A stretch of DNA of 64,000 nt from Anderseniella sp963759095 (GTDB lineage Bacteria > Pseudomonadota > Alphaproteobacteria > Rhizobiales > Aestuariivirgaceae), in NCBI GenBank assembly GCA_963759095.1, contig CAVWYF010000010.1:124001-188000 (forward strand), in the 5' to 3' direction. Of this stretch, positions 45,260 to 54,605 are shown in pieces (positions within the stretch are counted from its first letter, which is position 1; every line of letters begins with the position of its first letter). The position numbers were made by a program, and so were the translations under genes. Under the pieces are notes generated by a model, which had not been told where the DNA came from, searched no databases, and worked only from the letters and a program-made list of their open reading frames with translations.

Positions 45260-46311
45260 CAGGTCGCCCACTCCAGTTTCGAGATGAGGTCGTGATGCAC
45301 CAGGCTCTGGGAGGATGCATATCGCTCTGAGCCTTCAAACATGAAGGTTGTGCCTGCTGTTTTGCCGACGTTCTCAAAGTACTTTGACTGTTGTTGATTG
45401 TTGTTCCAGTGATCCAGTTCACGCAGGCGATCTTTGCTGGTCAGTGCGGGGTTGTTGAGAAACTTGAAGTGCAGCAGTGCACCGCGTAGGGGTGAAAAAT
45501 TCCTGATGATCGGGTCAACTTCGTGCGACGTTCTCATGCCTGCCCCCGGGGACCATTTCATGAAGGGGACTTTGTGCAGATAGGGCAACATGTTGTTTGC
45601 GTCGGATCGACTGAACATGGTGCGTGCCCGGGGACCGCCGCGGATTGCCAGCGCCGTGGCAGGCAGCAGTGATTTAAGCAGTGATGGATCGCGGCGATAC
45701 CCGGTGGCATCGAACATTGGTGATGCATCAATCATGCTCCCGCCGGGCACATACTTGTTCTGATGATCTCCGTCATCATACATATCCAGCATCAGGCAGG
45801 GCAGGGCGTCCAAATTTGCCTCTTTGAGCAAACCGGCAAGGTCAGGCAGTTTGTGTTTTTCACACTGATCATAAACCAGTAATTCATCAAGGTCGGCAAC
45901 AACCAGCCATCTGTTTCTGAGACCACACATATCAACTGCTGCATTGATCCACTGGCTGCCGAAGCCAGATGCCGAGTAGCTGTTCGTGGTGCTGAAAACG
46001 GTGCAGTCAGGTTGTTCCAGGGCATATTCGAGAGTGCCATCTGTTGACCCGTTGTCAATCAACACAAATCCGCTCACATCCAACATTCTATAGTGATTGA
46101 GGAAGTCTTCGATCCGCGGGCGTTCGTTCTTCATAACACCGACACACGCAACACCGCTGCCAATTGTGGTTGGCTGGGCGTTTGCACAGCTGAGTTGTTT
46201 TGCGAAACGCCCGTTGCGACGCATAATAGATTCAGTCCAGGTAACAACACGCGCTAAGGGGTTGATCTTGGTCGCAAAGCGTTGTTTCTGTCCCGGTGTA
46301 GATTGTGTCAT
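45259..46311 (-). CDS. Glycosyltransferase family 2-like (Glyco_tranf_2_4) protein
   Basis: About 350 residues from ATG 46311, chosen because the recognisable domain starts soon after (GVACVGVMKNERPRIEDFLNHY) and a longer frame to 46548 would overlap the divergent neighbour. The domain shows VLIDNGSTDGTLEYAL and the metal-binding WLVVADLDELLVY, as in Glyco_tranf_2_4 enzymes of surface polymer synthesis. The sugar is unknown. It is co-directional and overlaps the following broken glycosyltransferase gene by one base. Confidence 0.78.
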   Translation of the reverse strand: MTQSTPGQKQRFATKINPLARVVTWTESIMRRNGRFAKQLSCANAQPTTIGSGVACVGVMKNERPRIEDFLNHYRMLDVSGFVLIDNGSTDGTLEYALEQPDCTVFSTTNSYSASGFGSQWINAAVDMCGLRNRWLVVADLDELLVYDQCEKHKLPDLAGLLKEANLDALPCLMLDMYDDGDHQNKYVPGGSMIDASPMFDATGYRRDPSLLKSLLPATALAIRGGPRARTMFSRSDANNMLPYLHKVPFMKWSPGAGMRTSHEVDPIIRNFSPLRGALLHFKFLNNPALTSKDRLRELDHWNNNQQQSKYFENVGKTAGTTFMFEGSERYASSQSLVHHDLISKLEWAT

Positions 46312-46423
46312 GGGGCTTTGGAAGTCAGGCGTTGCGATGGCGAAAAGATGATCGGACTGTACGCCACAGGGTTGACCCAAAGACCCACTGATTGCAACTG
46401 TTACTGATCGCATAGGAGACGGC

Positions 46424-47153
46424 ATGGGTCCAGTTGATCTTGCGGAGCATCCCGGTCCGGATGCTCCGAGAAACGGGTGTTGCAAGATTGATGTCGTCAT
46501 AATGGCGACAGCAGATATAGATGAATATGCAAAAGAGACGGTCGCCAATTGGCAGTCCTATTGTTTGCAGCACGGCTATTCATTGACGCACTATGATGAG
46601 CAGGTGATTCCGGAATTGCACATCAACTGGTCTAAAATTGAACTCGCAAAACGCCACCTTCGGCAATCTGAATGTGACTGGATGGTGGTTGCCGATGCCG
46701 ACACCTGGGTTTGTGACCGGTCCAGGCGCCTTGAGGAATTCATTGATGATCAACCCGGCACGGATGTCGTTTTTTCCAGTGATGCCAGTGTACGTGCGGG
46801 AGTTTTGATTCCGCTGAATTGGCTTGGTATCTGGGAATGCCGCGCCTGGATTTGCCCCAATGCCGGGTTTTTTGCGATCCGAAATTCGCGTGAAGGCCAG
46901 GCGTTCATGGATGAGTGGATGGAATTGCCGTACGGAGAACTGGCGTATCTGGCCGACAAGCCACCGCGTGACCAATGGGTTTTGTGGAAAGGACTGTTCC
47001 GGAAATGGAGAACCAGGCTCAGGCTTGACAAGAGAAATGTCCTTCGTGTCATTGATGACTTTCACTGGTGGCAGATCAGGACATTTGGCGGCAACACCCT
47101 TTATTGCCCATGACAAGCGGCTGACCCTTCGCCTGAAGCGAAACCAAAAGTAA
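46424..47153 (+). pseudogene. Glycosyltransferase (GMA12/MNN10-like), frame break near the 3' end
   Basis: About 243 residues. DVVIMATADIDEYAKETVANW opens the catalytic domain, WMVVADADTWVC is the DXD motif, and ICPNAGFFAIRNSREGQAFMDEW resembles the galactosyltransferase family 34 pattern. The upstream frame stops at 47113 with NTLYCP, while the alternative frame continues TPFIAHDKRLTLRLKRNQK, the expected C-terminus, so a single inserted base near 47090 is likely (length 3n+1). It is divergent from the GT2-like gene. Confidence 0.68.
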
Positions 47154-47206
47154 TATCCAGACGGCAGAGTCTGACGGCTGGTGCATGGTTGATCAATTGA
47201 GCTGCG

Positions 47207-47801
47207 ATGGAATTGATGCCGATATTTGAAACTCCCAAAGGCAAGGTGTTGTTCATTCACATTCCCAAAACGGGGGGCAGCACAATATCCAAGGAATTGA
47301 GGCTTCATCATCAGATCAGCATGAACACGAATTCGGCCCTGGCCGGGATATCAATGCACGCCGCAACATTTGCACGCAGGCCCTTTAAGAGAGCTTTTTC
47401 AACCGGAGGCACTTGCTTATGTCTTCACGGTTGTCAGGCATCCGGTTGACAGGATTTGCAGCGAATACGATTGGAACCAGAGAAAGCGGTCCATCAAGAT
47501 GCCGTTCTGGCTTTGGTTACGCACAAAACTCTTTCAGGTACGCAGTTCGCCTTATCTGGATGACAATCACTTTCGACCGCAGGAGGAGTTTTTGTGCCAC
47601 GATACCGAGGTGTTCAGGCTGGAGGATGGTCTCGACAAAGTGTTCCGACGCTTAAGCGAAGTGACCGGAGCAGATTACGCGGAAAACCCTGAGGCCCTCA
47701 ATGTGGCAGATGTTCCCTCGCAATCCGTTTCGAAGGCAGATCGAAACCTTATCGGGAAGTTTTATGCCAATGACTTCAGGCGGTTTGGATATGAAGTTTA
47801 G
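47207..47801 (+). pseudogene. Sulfotransferase family 2 protein, frame break near 47375
   Basis: The 5' part carries the PAPS 5'-phosphosulfate loop VLFIHIPKTGGSTISKEL; the 3' part, in another frame, carries the 3'-phosphate motif VFTVVRHPVDRICSEYDWN and continues to RRFGYEV. Joined, they give about 198 residues, short but normal for sulfotransferases that modify carbohydrates. Total length is 3n+1, matching one inserted base near 47375. It lies between a glycosyltransferase and an ATP-grasp gene on the same strand, which suggests sulfation of the same polymer. Confidence 0.72.
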
Positions 47802-47846
47802 TCTTGCAGCAACTTTGAGGTATCCGGCGTTTCTCTGGACATCCCG

Positions 47847-49167
47847 ATGAGAAAGCCAAAACCGCACTTCTATCGGTTCCCGACCGCAGGTCTGTTTGCA
47901 GACTACCGCAACTTGCCGCCGACGGAACTGAATGTGTTTCGTGCCGCACGGGCATTTCCTGGCATTTGCCGATATGGACGTCATGCGGTTGACCGGATTG
48001 TTGGGAGCGTGGCCAATGCTTCCTGTCAATTTGGTGCTGGAGGTATGGCCGTCCTGGAGAAAGCACAGCCGGATTGCAGCGGATACATTTGGTACTTCTA
48101 CTTCGGATCAGCTTCGCCAGTGTGTCCGATTGGCGCTGAATGACGGACCGTCACCCAAGGCCTATTATCTGGCAGGCATGGCCTCTCACGAAGACGAGGC
48201 GGAACTCGAAAGCTACATCCATGACCAGTTTCATGAAACTCTGATCGAGTTTTGCCGATATGCCGTGGAACGTTTGCATGGTGTCCAGCAGGACCTGAAC
48301 GACAAACTGTCGTTTGAAGAAAGCTGCAAAAAGTTTGATTTGCCATGCATTGAGACTTTTTTGAAGGTCGCAGCCGACGGCAGGGTGACGCTAGTCAGCG
48401 CTGGTGCAATGGAGAATGCCAAACGGGCGTCCTCACTGTTCGTCAAACCAGTCCTGGCCAGTCAGGGCAAAGGGACTGAACGCTGGGATGCTCTGAATGG
48501 CGGTTACGTTCGGGCCGACGGAGCGTCGTTGCCGGATTTTGACTCGTTAATGCAAAAATTGAAATCACGCGCCATAGCTGCAAACAATGGATTGTTGCTG
48601 CAGAAGACTGCCGTCAACTCGCCAAAAAACACGGCATTTAGTGGACGCACTTTAAGTACCGTAAGATTGGTAACCTTGCGGACCTCTGATGGCGCCATCC
48701 GCCCGATACAAGTTGGCATGCGGGTGGCAGGGAAGGCGAACGCCGTTGCGGATAATTATCACGCCGGTGGTGCCTATTTTTACGTGGATCATCGCACCGG
48801 CGAAATTGGTCGCGGCATATCCCTGAATTTTCCAGACCAACCCCGATACCTTACCAGCGCGCCAGGGGCAGCTCACCAGTTGACAGGTAAAACTGTTGAA
48901 GGGTGGGATCAGCTCAAGAACCTCGCAGTCAGGTTGCACGAGAAACTCACGATCCACGCTATAGGCGGATGGGATGTCGCATTGACCGATAAAGGCCCCG
49001 TGGCAGTGGAGTTTAACTCGGTGCCGGGCATGCCGGCAGCATGGCAAAGGCTTGCCTCTGGGTTCTTGGGGACCGAGTATTCCCATATGCTGTGTACCGA
49101 AATCATGACCTATCTGGATCAACTGGCTCCAGCAGGGTCACGTTTTCGATTTGAGGTCCGAACATGA
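47847..49167 (+). pseudogene. Sugar-transfer-associated ATP-grasp protein, frame break near 47950
   Basis: ATG 47847 opens MRKPKPHFYRFPTAGLFADYRNL; the remainder (FADMDVMRLTGLLGAWPML onward) is one base out of frame, so an insertion near 47950 is likely (length 3n+1, about 439 residues when joined). The ATP-grasp fold shows SLFVKPVLASQGKGTERW (ATP-binding Lys and glycine loop) and the metal-binding VAVEFNSVPGMPAAW, as in the ATPgrasp_ST family. These presumably ligate an amino acid or similar acid onto a carrier. It is co-directional with, and coupled to, the Mur-ligase-like gene that follows. Confidence 0.72.
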
Positions 49168-49244
49168 CATCACAAGCAACCGTTAGTCGTGATATTCCGA
49201 AACCGGCGCTCATCCGGCAATTCGGATTTTCAAGGGGTTTCTGA
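49164..49244 (+). CDS. Possible 26-residue coupled ORF
   Basis: ATG 49164 overlaps the ATP-grasp stop (ATGA), and its own stop TGA 49242-49244 overlaps the next ATG (TGATG). It would encode MTSQATVSRDIPKPALIRQF plus six residues, with no recognisable motif. It could be a translational-coupling leader, or the displaced N-terminus of the Mur-ligase-like protein; the latter would need a deletion, unlike the insertions seen nearby. Confidence 0.3.
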   Translation: MTSQATVSRDIPKPALIRQFGFSRGF

Positions 49245-50500
49245 TGCCATTGCAACCGGGTGGGTTAGCGAAGCGTTTCGGCCGCTTCATAAGACGCAGG
49301 GTGGTTTTCAACCTTGCCATGCTGGCCCGGCGGCGGAATCGGCACACCACCTATATTGCCGTCACGGGTTCTTCCGCCAAAAGCACGACTTGCTTGTTGT
49401 TGGCGCATATCCTGCAGTCGGTGGCTCCAACATCAGCACGCGTTTTTGCAAATACAATGCCGGCAGTCGCGCCTTTTATCCGGACTATCACCCCGGACCA
49501 TGATTTTGCTGTAGTTGAAACCGCTGTCGATGGCCTGGATCGTATGCGCCATCTTGCAAGACTGATCCAACCTCATGTCGCTGTTGTGACAATGGTTGAG
49601 CTGGAACATCTATCAGAGTTACGCACTAAGGAAGTTGTTGCCTACGAGAAAGGCTTGTTGGTCGAACAACTGGTTTCCGGTGGCGTCGCGTTTCTTAATG
49701 CAGACGATGAAATGACAGAGGGCATCGCCAGGCGGGCAAATGGAAAAGTCATAAAGTTCGGGCGTGATAAGCCTGCTGATTACCGGGCCGTCGCAGTTTC
49801 CGCAAATTTGCCTGAGCGCCTGTCACTGAAGGTCAAGGGTCCAAAACTCGACATTGAGTTGCGGACTCATCTGGTTGGAGAGCATTTCTGGTTGCCGGTG
49901 ACGGCTGCAGTGGCCTGCGCCGATCATCTCGGTGTGCCTGCGGAAATTATCTCGCAGCAGGTTGCAAGTTTTGTCCCACCTGTCGACCGGTGCGCGGTCA
50001 TGAAGCTGCCTGATGATCGGATGGTGGTGCTTGATACCTACAAGGCACCGCAGCATTCATTGTCTCTGGCTTTCGATATGGTGCGAACAGCTTCCGCGGT
50101 GCACAAGAGAATTGTTGTCGGGCAGTTGGCTGACACGAAAGGCACCACAACGTCCGCTTATCGAAAAGCGTACCGCCTGGCACGTGATGCTGCAGATGAA
50201 GTGATATTTGTTGGTGAACATGCCCATCGGCACAACGCTCCGCAGGACGATGTTGCAAACGGCAGGATCAAGGAATTTCGTGAAGTTCGCGAAGTTGCGG
50301 AATACCTGAGAGATACGCCGGTCCCTGGCGAGCTGATATTGCTAAAGTCGAACATCAAGCTGCATCTGGAACGAGCGGCGTTAGCTCAGGCAGAAACAAT
50401 CAAATGCTGGGAGCTCAACTGTGGACTGAAAAACGACTGCGCTGCATGTGAATTCTACAAAAAACCGCGACAGGAATTCGATACTGAAGAGCTTGTCTGA
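49244..50500 (+). CDS. Mur ligase-like protein with cysteine-rich C-terminus
   Basis: A 418-residue protein built like MurF. The nucleotide loop is TYIAVTGSSAKSTTCLLL (Ala where Mur ligases have Gly before the Lys), followed by DFAVVETAVDGLDRM, VAVVTMVELEHL and NADDEMTEG, then the middle and C-terminal ligase domains (VVLDTYKAPQHSLSLAFDMV, VVGQLADTKGTTTSAYRKAY). The last 40 residues add CWELNCGLKNDCAACEFY, four cysteines that could bind zinc or a cluster and are not part of MurF. Paired with an ATP-grasp gene it recalls the two catalytic halves of cyanophycin synthetase, here as separate proteins within a polysaccharide cassette. Confidence 0.78.
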   Translation: MPLQPGGLAKRFGRFIRRRVVFNLAMLARRRNRHTTYIAVTGSSAKSTTCLLLAHILQSVAPTSARVFANTMPAVAPFIRTITPDHDFAVVETAVDGLDRMRHLARLIQPHVAVVTMVELEHLSELRTKEVVAYEKGLLVEQLVSGGVAFLNADDEMTEGIARRANGKVIKFGRDKPADYRAVAVSANLPERLSLKVKGPKLDIELRTHLVGEHFWLPVTAAVACADHLGVPAEIISQQVASFVPPVDRCAVMKLPDDRMVVLDTYKAPQHSLSLAFDMVRTASAVHKRIVVGQLADTKGTTTSAYRKAYRLARDAADEVIFVGEHAHRHNAPQDDVANGRIKEFREVREVAEYLRDTPVPGELILLKSNIKLHLERAALAQAETIKCWELNCGLKNDCAACEFYKKPRQEFDTEELV

Positions 50501-50596
50501 GGCAGTTCACTGGTATTTGGCGACAGGCTCGGCTGCCAGGATAAGTGGCAACATAAGAACACGATCAATCTGAAAAGTTGCAGGCCGATGGCGCAA

Positions 50597-50959
50597 CTAT
50601 GTCAGGTTTTTCTCGGGCGCGCCGATATAGACGGCGAGCAGGGCGCCATGTTCCGAATGAGAAGAGTGCTGCGTGCCTTTTTTCAGCCAGACCAGATCGC
50701 CTGTCTTGTATACGTACCCGTCATTGTCGGTGAGTTCACCTTCAAGCACCAGGAACTCCTCGTCCTGTGTGTGCTCATGCGGCGTGGTGGTGGTGCCGGG
50801 CTGCATTCGATAGACGTGAAACCCGACGCCCAATTGCTCGTGGGAGTTTATTTGCAGGGCACTCTCATGAGAAGACGGGGTGGCCTCTCCGCCGAACGGT
50901 TTGAAGTCATCGCTGTAAATGTTGACGACACGACGGTCATCGGCTTGAATTTTTTGCAT
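50597..50959 (-). CDS. Small cupin-domain protein
   Basis: A 120-residue single-domain cupin from ATG 50959 (preceded by AGAGAA). The first cupin motif is PGTTTTPHEHTQDEEFLVLEGEL, with two His and a Glu for metal; the second is LKKGTQHSSHSEHG. A longer in-frame reading to 51214 has no homologous look. It is divergent from tdm across 295 bases. Cupins of this size bind small molecules or act as isomerases or dioxygenases; a link to methylated amines is suggested only by position. Confidence 0.8.
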   Translation of the reverse strand: MQKIQADDRRVVNIYSDDFKPFGGEATPSSHESALQINSHEQLGVGFHVYRMQPGTTTTPHEHTQDEEFLVLEGELTDNDGYVYKTGDLVWLKKGTQHSSHSEHGALLAVYIGAPEKNLT

Positions 50960-51254
50960 CGGTTTCTCTACTCTGGTTGCAGTAAATACGGGTTTGAGCA
51001 CAGTCGGTTGCGATGTGACTACACGCGGCAGCGCAGGTTGCCAGCTTGCCGCAAAACCGGCGGTGTTTGCAAACGGAATGGCAGGAGAAAATCGTCGCAA
51101 ACAATCGGCTTGTCGTTTCTGAAACGGCCGTGAAAAGACTAGAAACAGCTTGTGATGGGAACGGTCGAGCGTTATTCTTTGTGATAAATTTTTATTCCAC
51201 ACATGCAAACGCAAATAGATCCTTGTATCTCAGTGTGGCGTGAGGAAACAAAGC

Positions 51255-53625
51255 ATGCTGGAAACCGCATATCCGGTTGTCAAAGCGGGACCACCCGACC
51301 CAAGTAGTATCATTCAGCCTGGGATTTTCTCCATGCCGCCAGGCACCGAACGATATGTGGTTCAAGGTGCTGGCGCTGTACTGATTCCGGTGGAGCAGGG
51401 CGACAGGTTTACCGTCATCAACGACGAGGGCGGTCAGGTTTGTGAAATCGTCGCCGCAGACACAAACGGCAATATTGATGCAGGCATGCTCGGCAAAAAA
51501 GCAAACTCGGATGCGACCGGCCTGAAGGCGCTGCTGGCCGGAGCCGACCACAGTCTGCGCGGCCTGCGCATGGGGTTGGAGAGCCGAAATATTGATCTTG
51601 CCGGCGCAGGTGCCTTCAGTTTTTTCAACGCCCGGACCCGCCATGGCGAGGAAATTGAACTGTCCGTACAGCGCGACGGCGTGGTCATCATTGCAGCACC
51701 CGGTGGCGCCATGGACATGGAAGTTCAGGATACTTCAACCCCGCTCACGGTGATGGTGACCCGGGCCATTGTTAAATCCCATGTGAAGTTCGAGTTGCCG
51801 GACCCGTTGGCTGATCCTGTGCTTGATCTTCGCGTTCATACCGAGACAGCTGAAACCTACTTTGTGAAAGCGGGCGACTTCATTCAGGTTCTGGATGTGG
51901 ACGGGCGCCAGTGCACGGATTTTCAGTGTTTTTCAGCACGTAAACTCGACAGGAAAATTGAGCATCCGCTTGACGTCACCACGACGCGTGCGCTGATGGG
52001 GCATGTCTATCCGATGCCCGGCCTGCATGCCAAATACTATGACCAGGATATGTTGCCGCTGGTTGAGGTGGTTCGCGATACGGTCGGCAGGCATGACGCG
52101 TTCGCTCTGGCCTGTGCAGCGAAATACTACGATGACATCGGATATCCGGGGCATGTCAATTGTTCCGACAATTTCAATCACGTGCTGGCCGACCATGGCG
52201 TAACCGCCCGGGCCGGGTGGATGGCGATCAATTTTTTCTTCAATACCGGTATTGACGATCAAGGCGTGCTGTTCAGTGACGAACCCTGGTCACGGCCCGG
52301 CGACTATGTGCTGTTGCGGGCGCTGACCGATTTGATTTGTGTAACGTCTGCATGCCCGGATGACACATCACCAGCCAACGGATGGAACCCTACAGACATT
52401 CACGTGCGCACCTATTCAGGCCAAGAGAAGTTTTCCCGCGCCATTGCCATGCGTACGACACCAGATTCGGATCCGAAAATGACCAAGCAAACGGCCTTCC
52501 ATTCCAGCTTCGAAAAGCACACCCGCAATTTTGTCGAGTACAAGGGATACTGGCTGGCCAACTGTTTTTCAAAGTCAGGTCCGATTGACGAATACTGGGC
52601 GTGCCGGGAAAAAGCGGTCGTGGTTGATCTGTCGCCGCTGCGTAAATTCGAGATTACCGGGCCGGACAGCGAAGCGCTGATGCAATACACCCTGACCCGC
52701 AATATCGCGAAACTGGCGGTTGGTGAGGTGGTCTATTCAGCCATGTGTTATGAACACGGCGGCATGATTGACGACGGTACGCTGCTGCGCCTGGGCAGGG
52801 ACAATTTCCGCTGGATCGGCGGCGACGATTACGGTGGTGTCTGGTTACGCGAGGTGGCCGACAAGCTGGGCCTGAAGGTTAACATACGCTCGTCAACCGA
52901 CCAGATGCACAATGTTGCCGTGCAGGGGCCCGAAAGCCGGGACATACTGAAGAAATTCGTCTGGACCCCACCGCATCAGCCGGAGATCGGCGAACTGGAA
53001 TGGTTTCGCTTTACGGTCGGGCGTGTAGGGGACGATCAGGGCGTACCGATTGTGGTGTCTCGCACCGGTTACACCGGTGAACTGGGTTATGAAATCTGGT
53101 GTCATCCCAAACACGCCGAGACGGTGTTCGAGGCACTTTGGGCAGCCGGTGAGCCACACGGTCTGACACCGATGGGGCTTGAAGCCCTGGACATGGTGCG
53201 CATTGAGGCAGGCTTGATATTCGCCGGTAATGATTTTTCTGACCAGACCGACCCGTTTGAAGCCGGTATCGGCTTTACGGTTCCGCTGAAAGTCCAAGAC
53301 CGATGACTTCATCGGCCGCGATGCGCTTATCCGGCGCAAGGAAACCCCGTCGCGCAAGCTGGTCGGGCTGGACATAGACAGTTCAGTGGATGTCGGGCAT
53401 GGCGATTGCGTGCATGTCGGGCGTGCCCAGATCGGTGAGATCACGTCCTCCATGCGGTCTCCCATTCTTAAAAAGAACATTGCACTGGCGCGGGTTGATG
53501 TGGTGCACAGTGACATCGGAACGAAGGTGGAAGTAGGCAAGCTGGACGGCCATCAAAAACGCCTGCCGGCCACCATAGTGCCGTTTGCGCATTACGATCC
53601 AAAAAAGACCCGGCCGCGGTCTTAG
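51255..53625 (+). pseudogene. tdm: Trimethylamine-N-oxide demethylase (DUF1989 + GCV_T), frame break near 53290
   Basis: Domain order matches Tdm: an N-terminal DUF1989 half with metal-binding cysteines in GHVNCSDNFNHVLADHGV and CVTSACPDDTSPANGWNPTD, then a glycine-cleavage T half from about residue 420 (YKGYWLANCFSKSGPIDEYWACREKAVVVDLSPLRKFEITGPD, SRTGYTGELGYEIWCHP). Tdm splits TMAO into dimethylamine and formaldehyde, the latter passing to tetrahydrofolate. The frame stops at 53306, but the next frame continues DDFIGRDALIRRKETPSRKLVGLDI to 53625. CTGAAAGTCC carries one A more than CTGAAGTCC would need, giving 3n+1 overall and about 789 residues when repaired. GAGGA precedes ATG 51255. Confidence 0.87.
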
Positions 53626-53663
53626 GCAAGACATGGCTGGGTCTGATGGTGCCGTCATCCCTT

Positions 53664-53754
53664 CCGTCATGCCAGCGCAGGCTGGCATCCAAAGTTCAGG
53701 TGGCACAATCATGCAACATCTGTTTGGACCCCCCAGCCTTCGCTGGGGTGACGG
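53664..53754. repeat. REP/MITE-like palindromic element
   Basis: CCGTCATGCCAGCG at 53664-53677 is nearly the reverse complement of CGCTGGGGTGACGG at 53741-53754 (two mismatches). Inside are smaller palindromes (GCCAGC/GCTGGC and CCCCAGC/GCTGGGG). The 'GTCATGCCAGC...GCTGGGGTGACGG' form is a frequent intergenic repeat in alphaproteobacteria. It sits between the convergent tdm and DUF1194 genes. Confidence 0.7.
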
Positions 53755-53798
53755 AGAGATTCCTGGGCAAAAATTGCCGCGGATTGCTTGTTTGGTGG

Positions 53799-54602
53799 TC
53801 AATCGGGATTGGCACTCTGGTTTGTGGCCAGCTGCCGTTGGCCGCTTGCCGGATACATCGTGATCACCGGCGACATCTCTCTGAGCAGCTTGTTGCGGAT
53901 TGCCACAGCAAAGGCATCGAAGTTCACTGCCTTGACCACGAACGCGCCGGGTCCCGAGATGACTTCGGCGCGATAATACTGATGCAGCTTCCAGTTGTCG
54001 GTGAGAATGGCCAGGCCATTGATTGTCACGCCTTGTGCCCGGGCCAGGTCGCGCGCATCGGGCAAGGTGAAGGCTTTCTTGAACCACGGATCGGTCTCGA
54101 CCCCGTCTCCTGAAACGTCCACCACCTTGCGGGATCCGTTGAACTTGTTGCTGCGGATCATTTCCAGTGCGTAGACAATACCGTCGCCGATACCGGTCCC
54201 GCCGCCGCCTTTGCCCTGGCGCTTGCCGGCGTTTGCCGGATTGTTGAAACTGAGCAGTCGTTGTGCAAACGCGTCAATTGACTGGCGCGAGTTCAGAAGA
54301 TGCCATTCAGTGGGATATTTCGGAAACGCGGCATCGGACCAGATGACGGCGGCTATCGCCACACGCCCCGTCGGCCCGGAAAGAATTGCACGCTGGACGC
54401 TCGCGTCCTTGAGCGCTGCGGCCGTCCCGATGACCTGCAACAAAAACTCATCGGAACTGATACTGCCCGACCCGTCCATCGCCAGCACGATTTCCAGATC
54501 AACCTGCTGCGCCCGTGCGGCAGGGGTCAGCAAAAAACACACAGGCATAAGCCACAGGCAGAACAGGCTGGCAAAGCGTCGCGCACATGCCAGCCCGATC
54601 AT
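53799..54602 (-). CDS. DUF1194 (von Willebrand A-like) exported protein
   Basis: A 267-residue protein with a signal peptide (hydrophobic FASLFCLWLMPVCFLLTPAA, cleavage near ARAQQ). The mature part opens VDLEIVLAMDGSGSISSDEF, a MIDAS metal site, with AAVIWSDAA, GGTGIGDGIVYALEMIRSN and KVVDVSGDGVETD. This is the DUF1194 pattern; no function is established. It follows tmm on the same strand by 3 bases and may be co-transcribed with the tmo operon. Confidence 0.87.
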   Translation of the reverse strand: MIGLACARRFASLFCLWLMPVCFLLTPAARAQQVDLEIVLAMDGSGSISSDEFLLQVIGTAAALKDASVQRAILSGPTGRVAIAAVIWSDAAFPKYPTEWHLLNSRQSIDAFAQRLLSFNNPANAGKRQGKGGGGTGIGDGIVYALEMIRSNKFNGSRKVVDVSGDGVETDPWFKKAFTLPDARDLARAQGVTINGLAILTDNWKLHQYYRAEVISGPGAFVVKAVNFDAFAVAIRNKLLREMSPVITMYPASGQRQLATNQSANPD

Positions 54603-54605
54603 GGA

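Noticed and set aside
53664..53754. Possible insertion-sequence remnant near tdm
   Set aside because: There is no transposase fragment or target-site duplication; it fits a common palindromic intergenic repeat.
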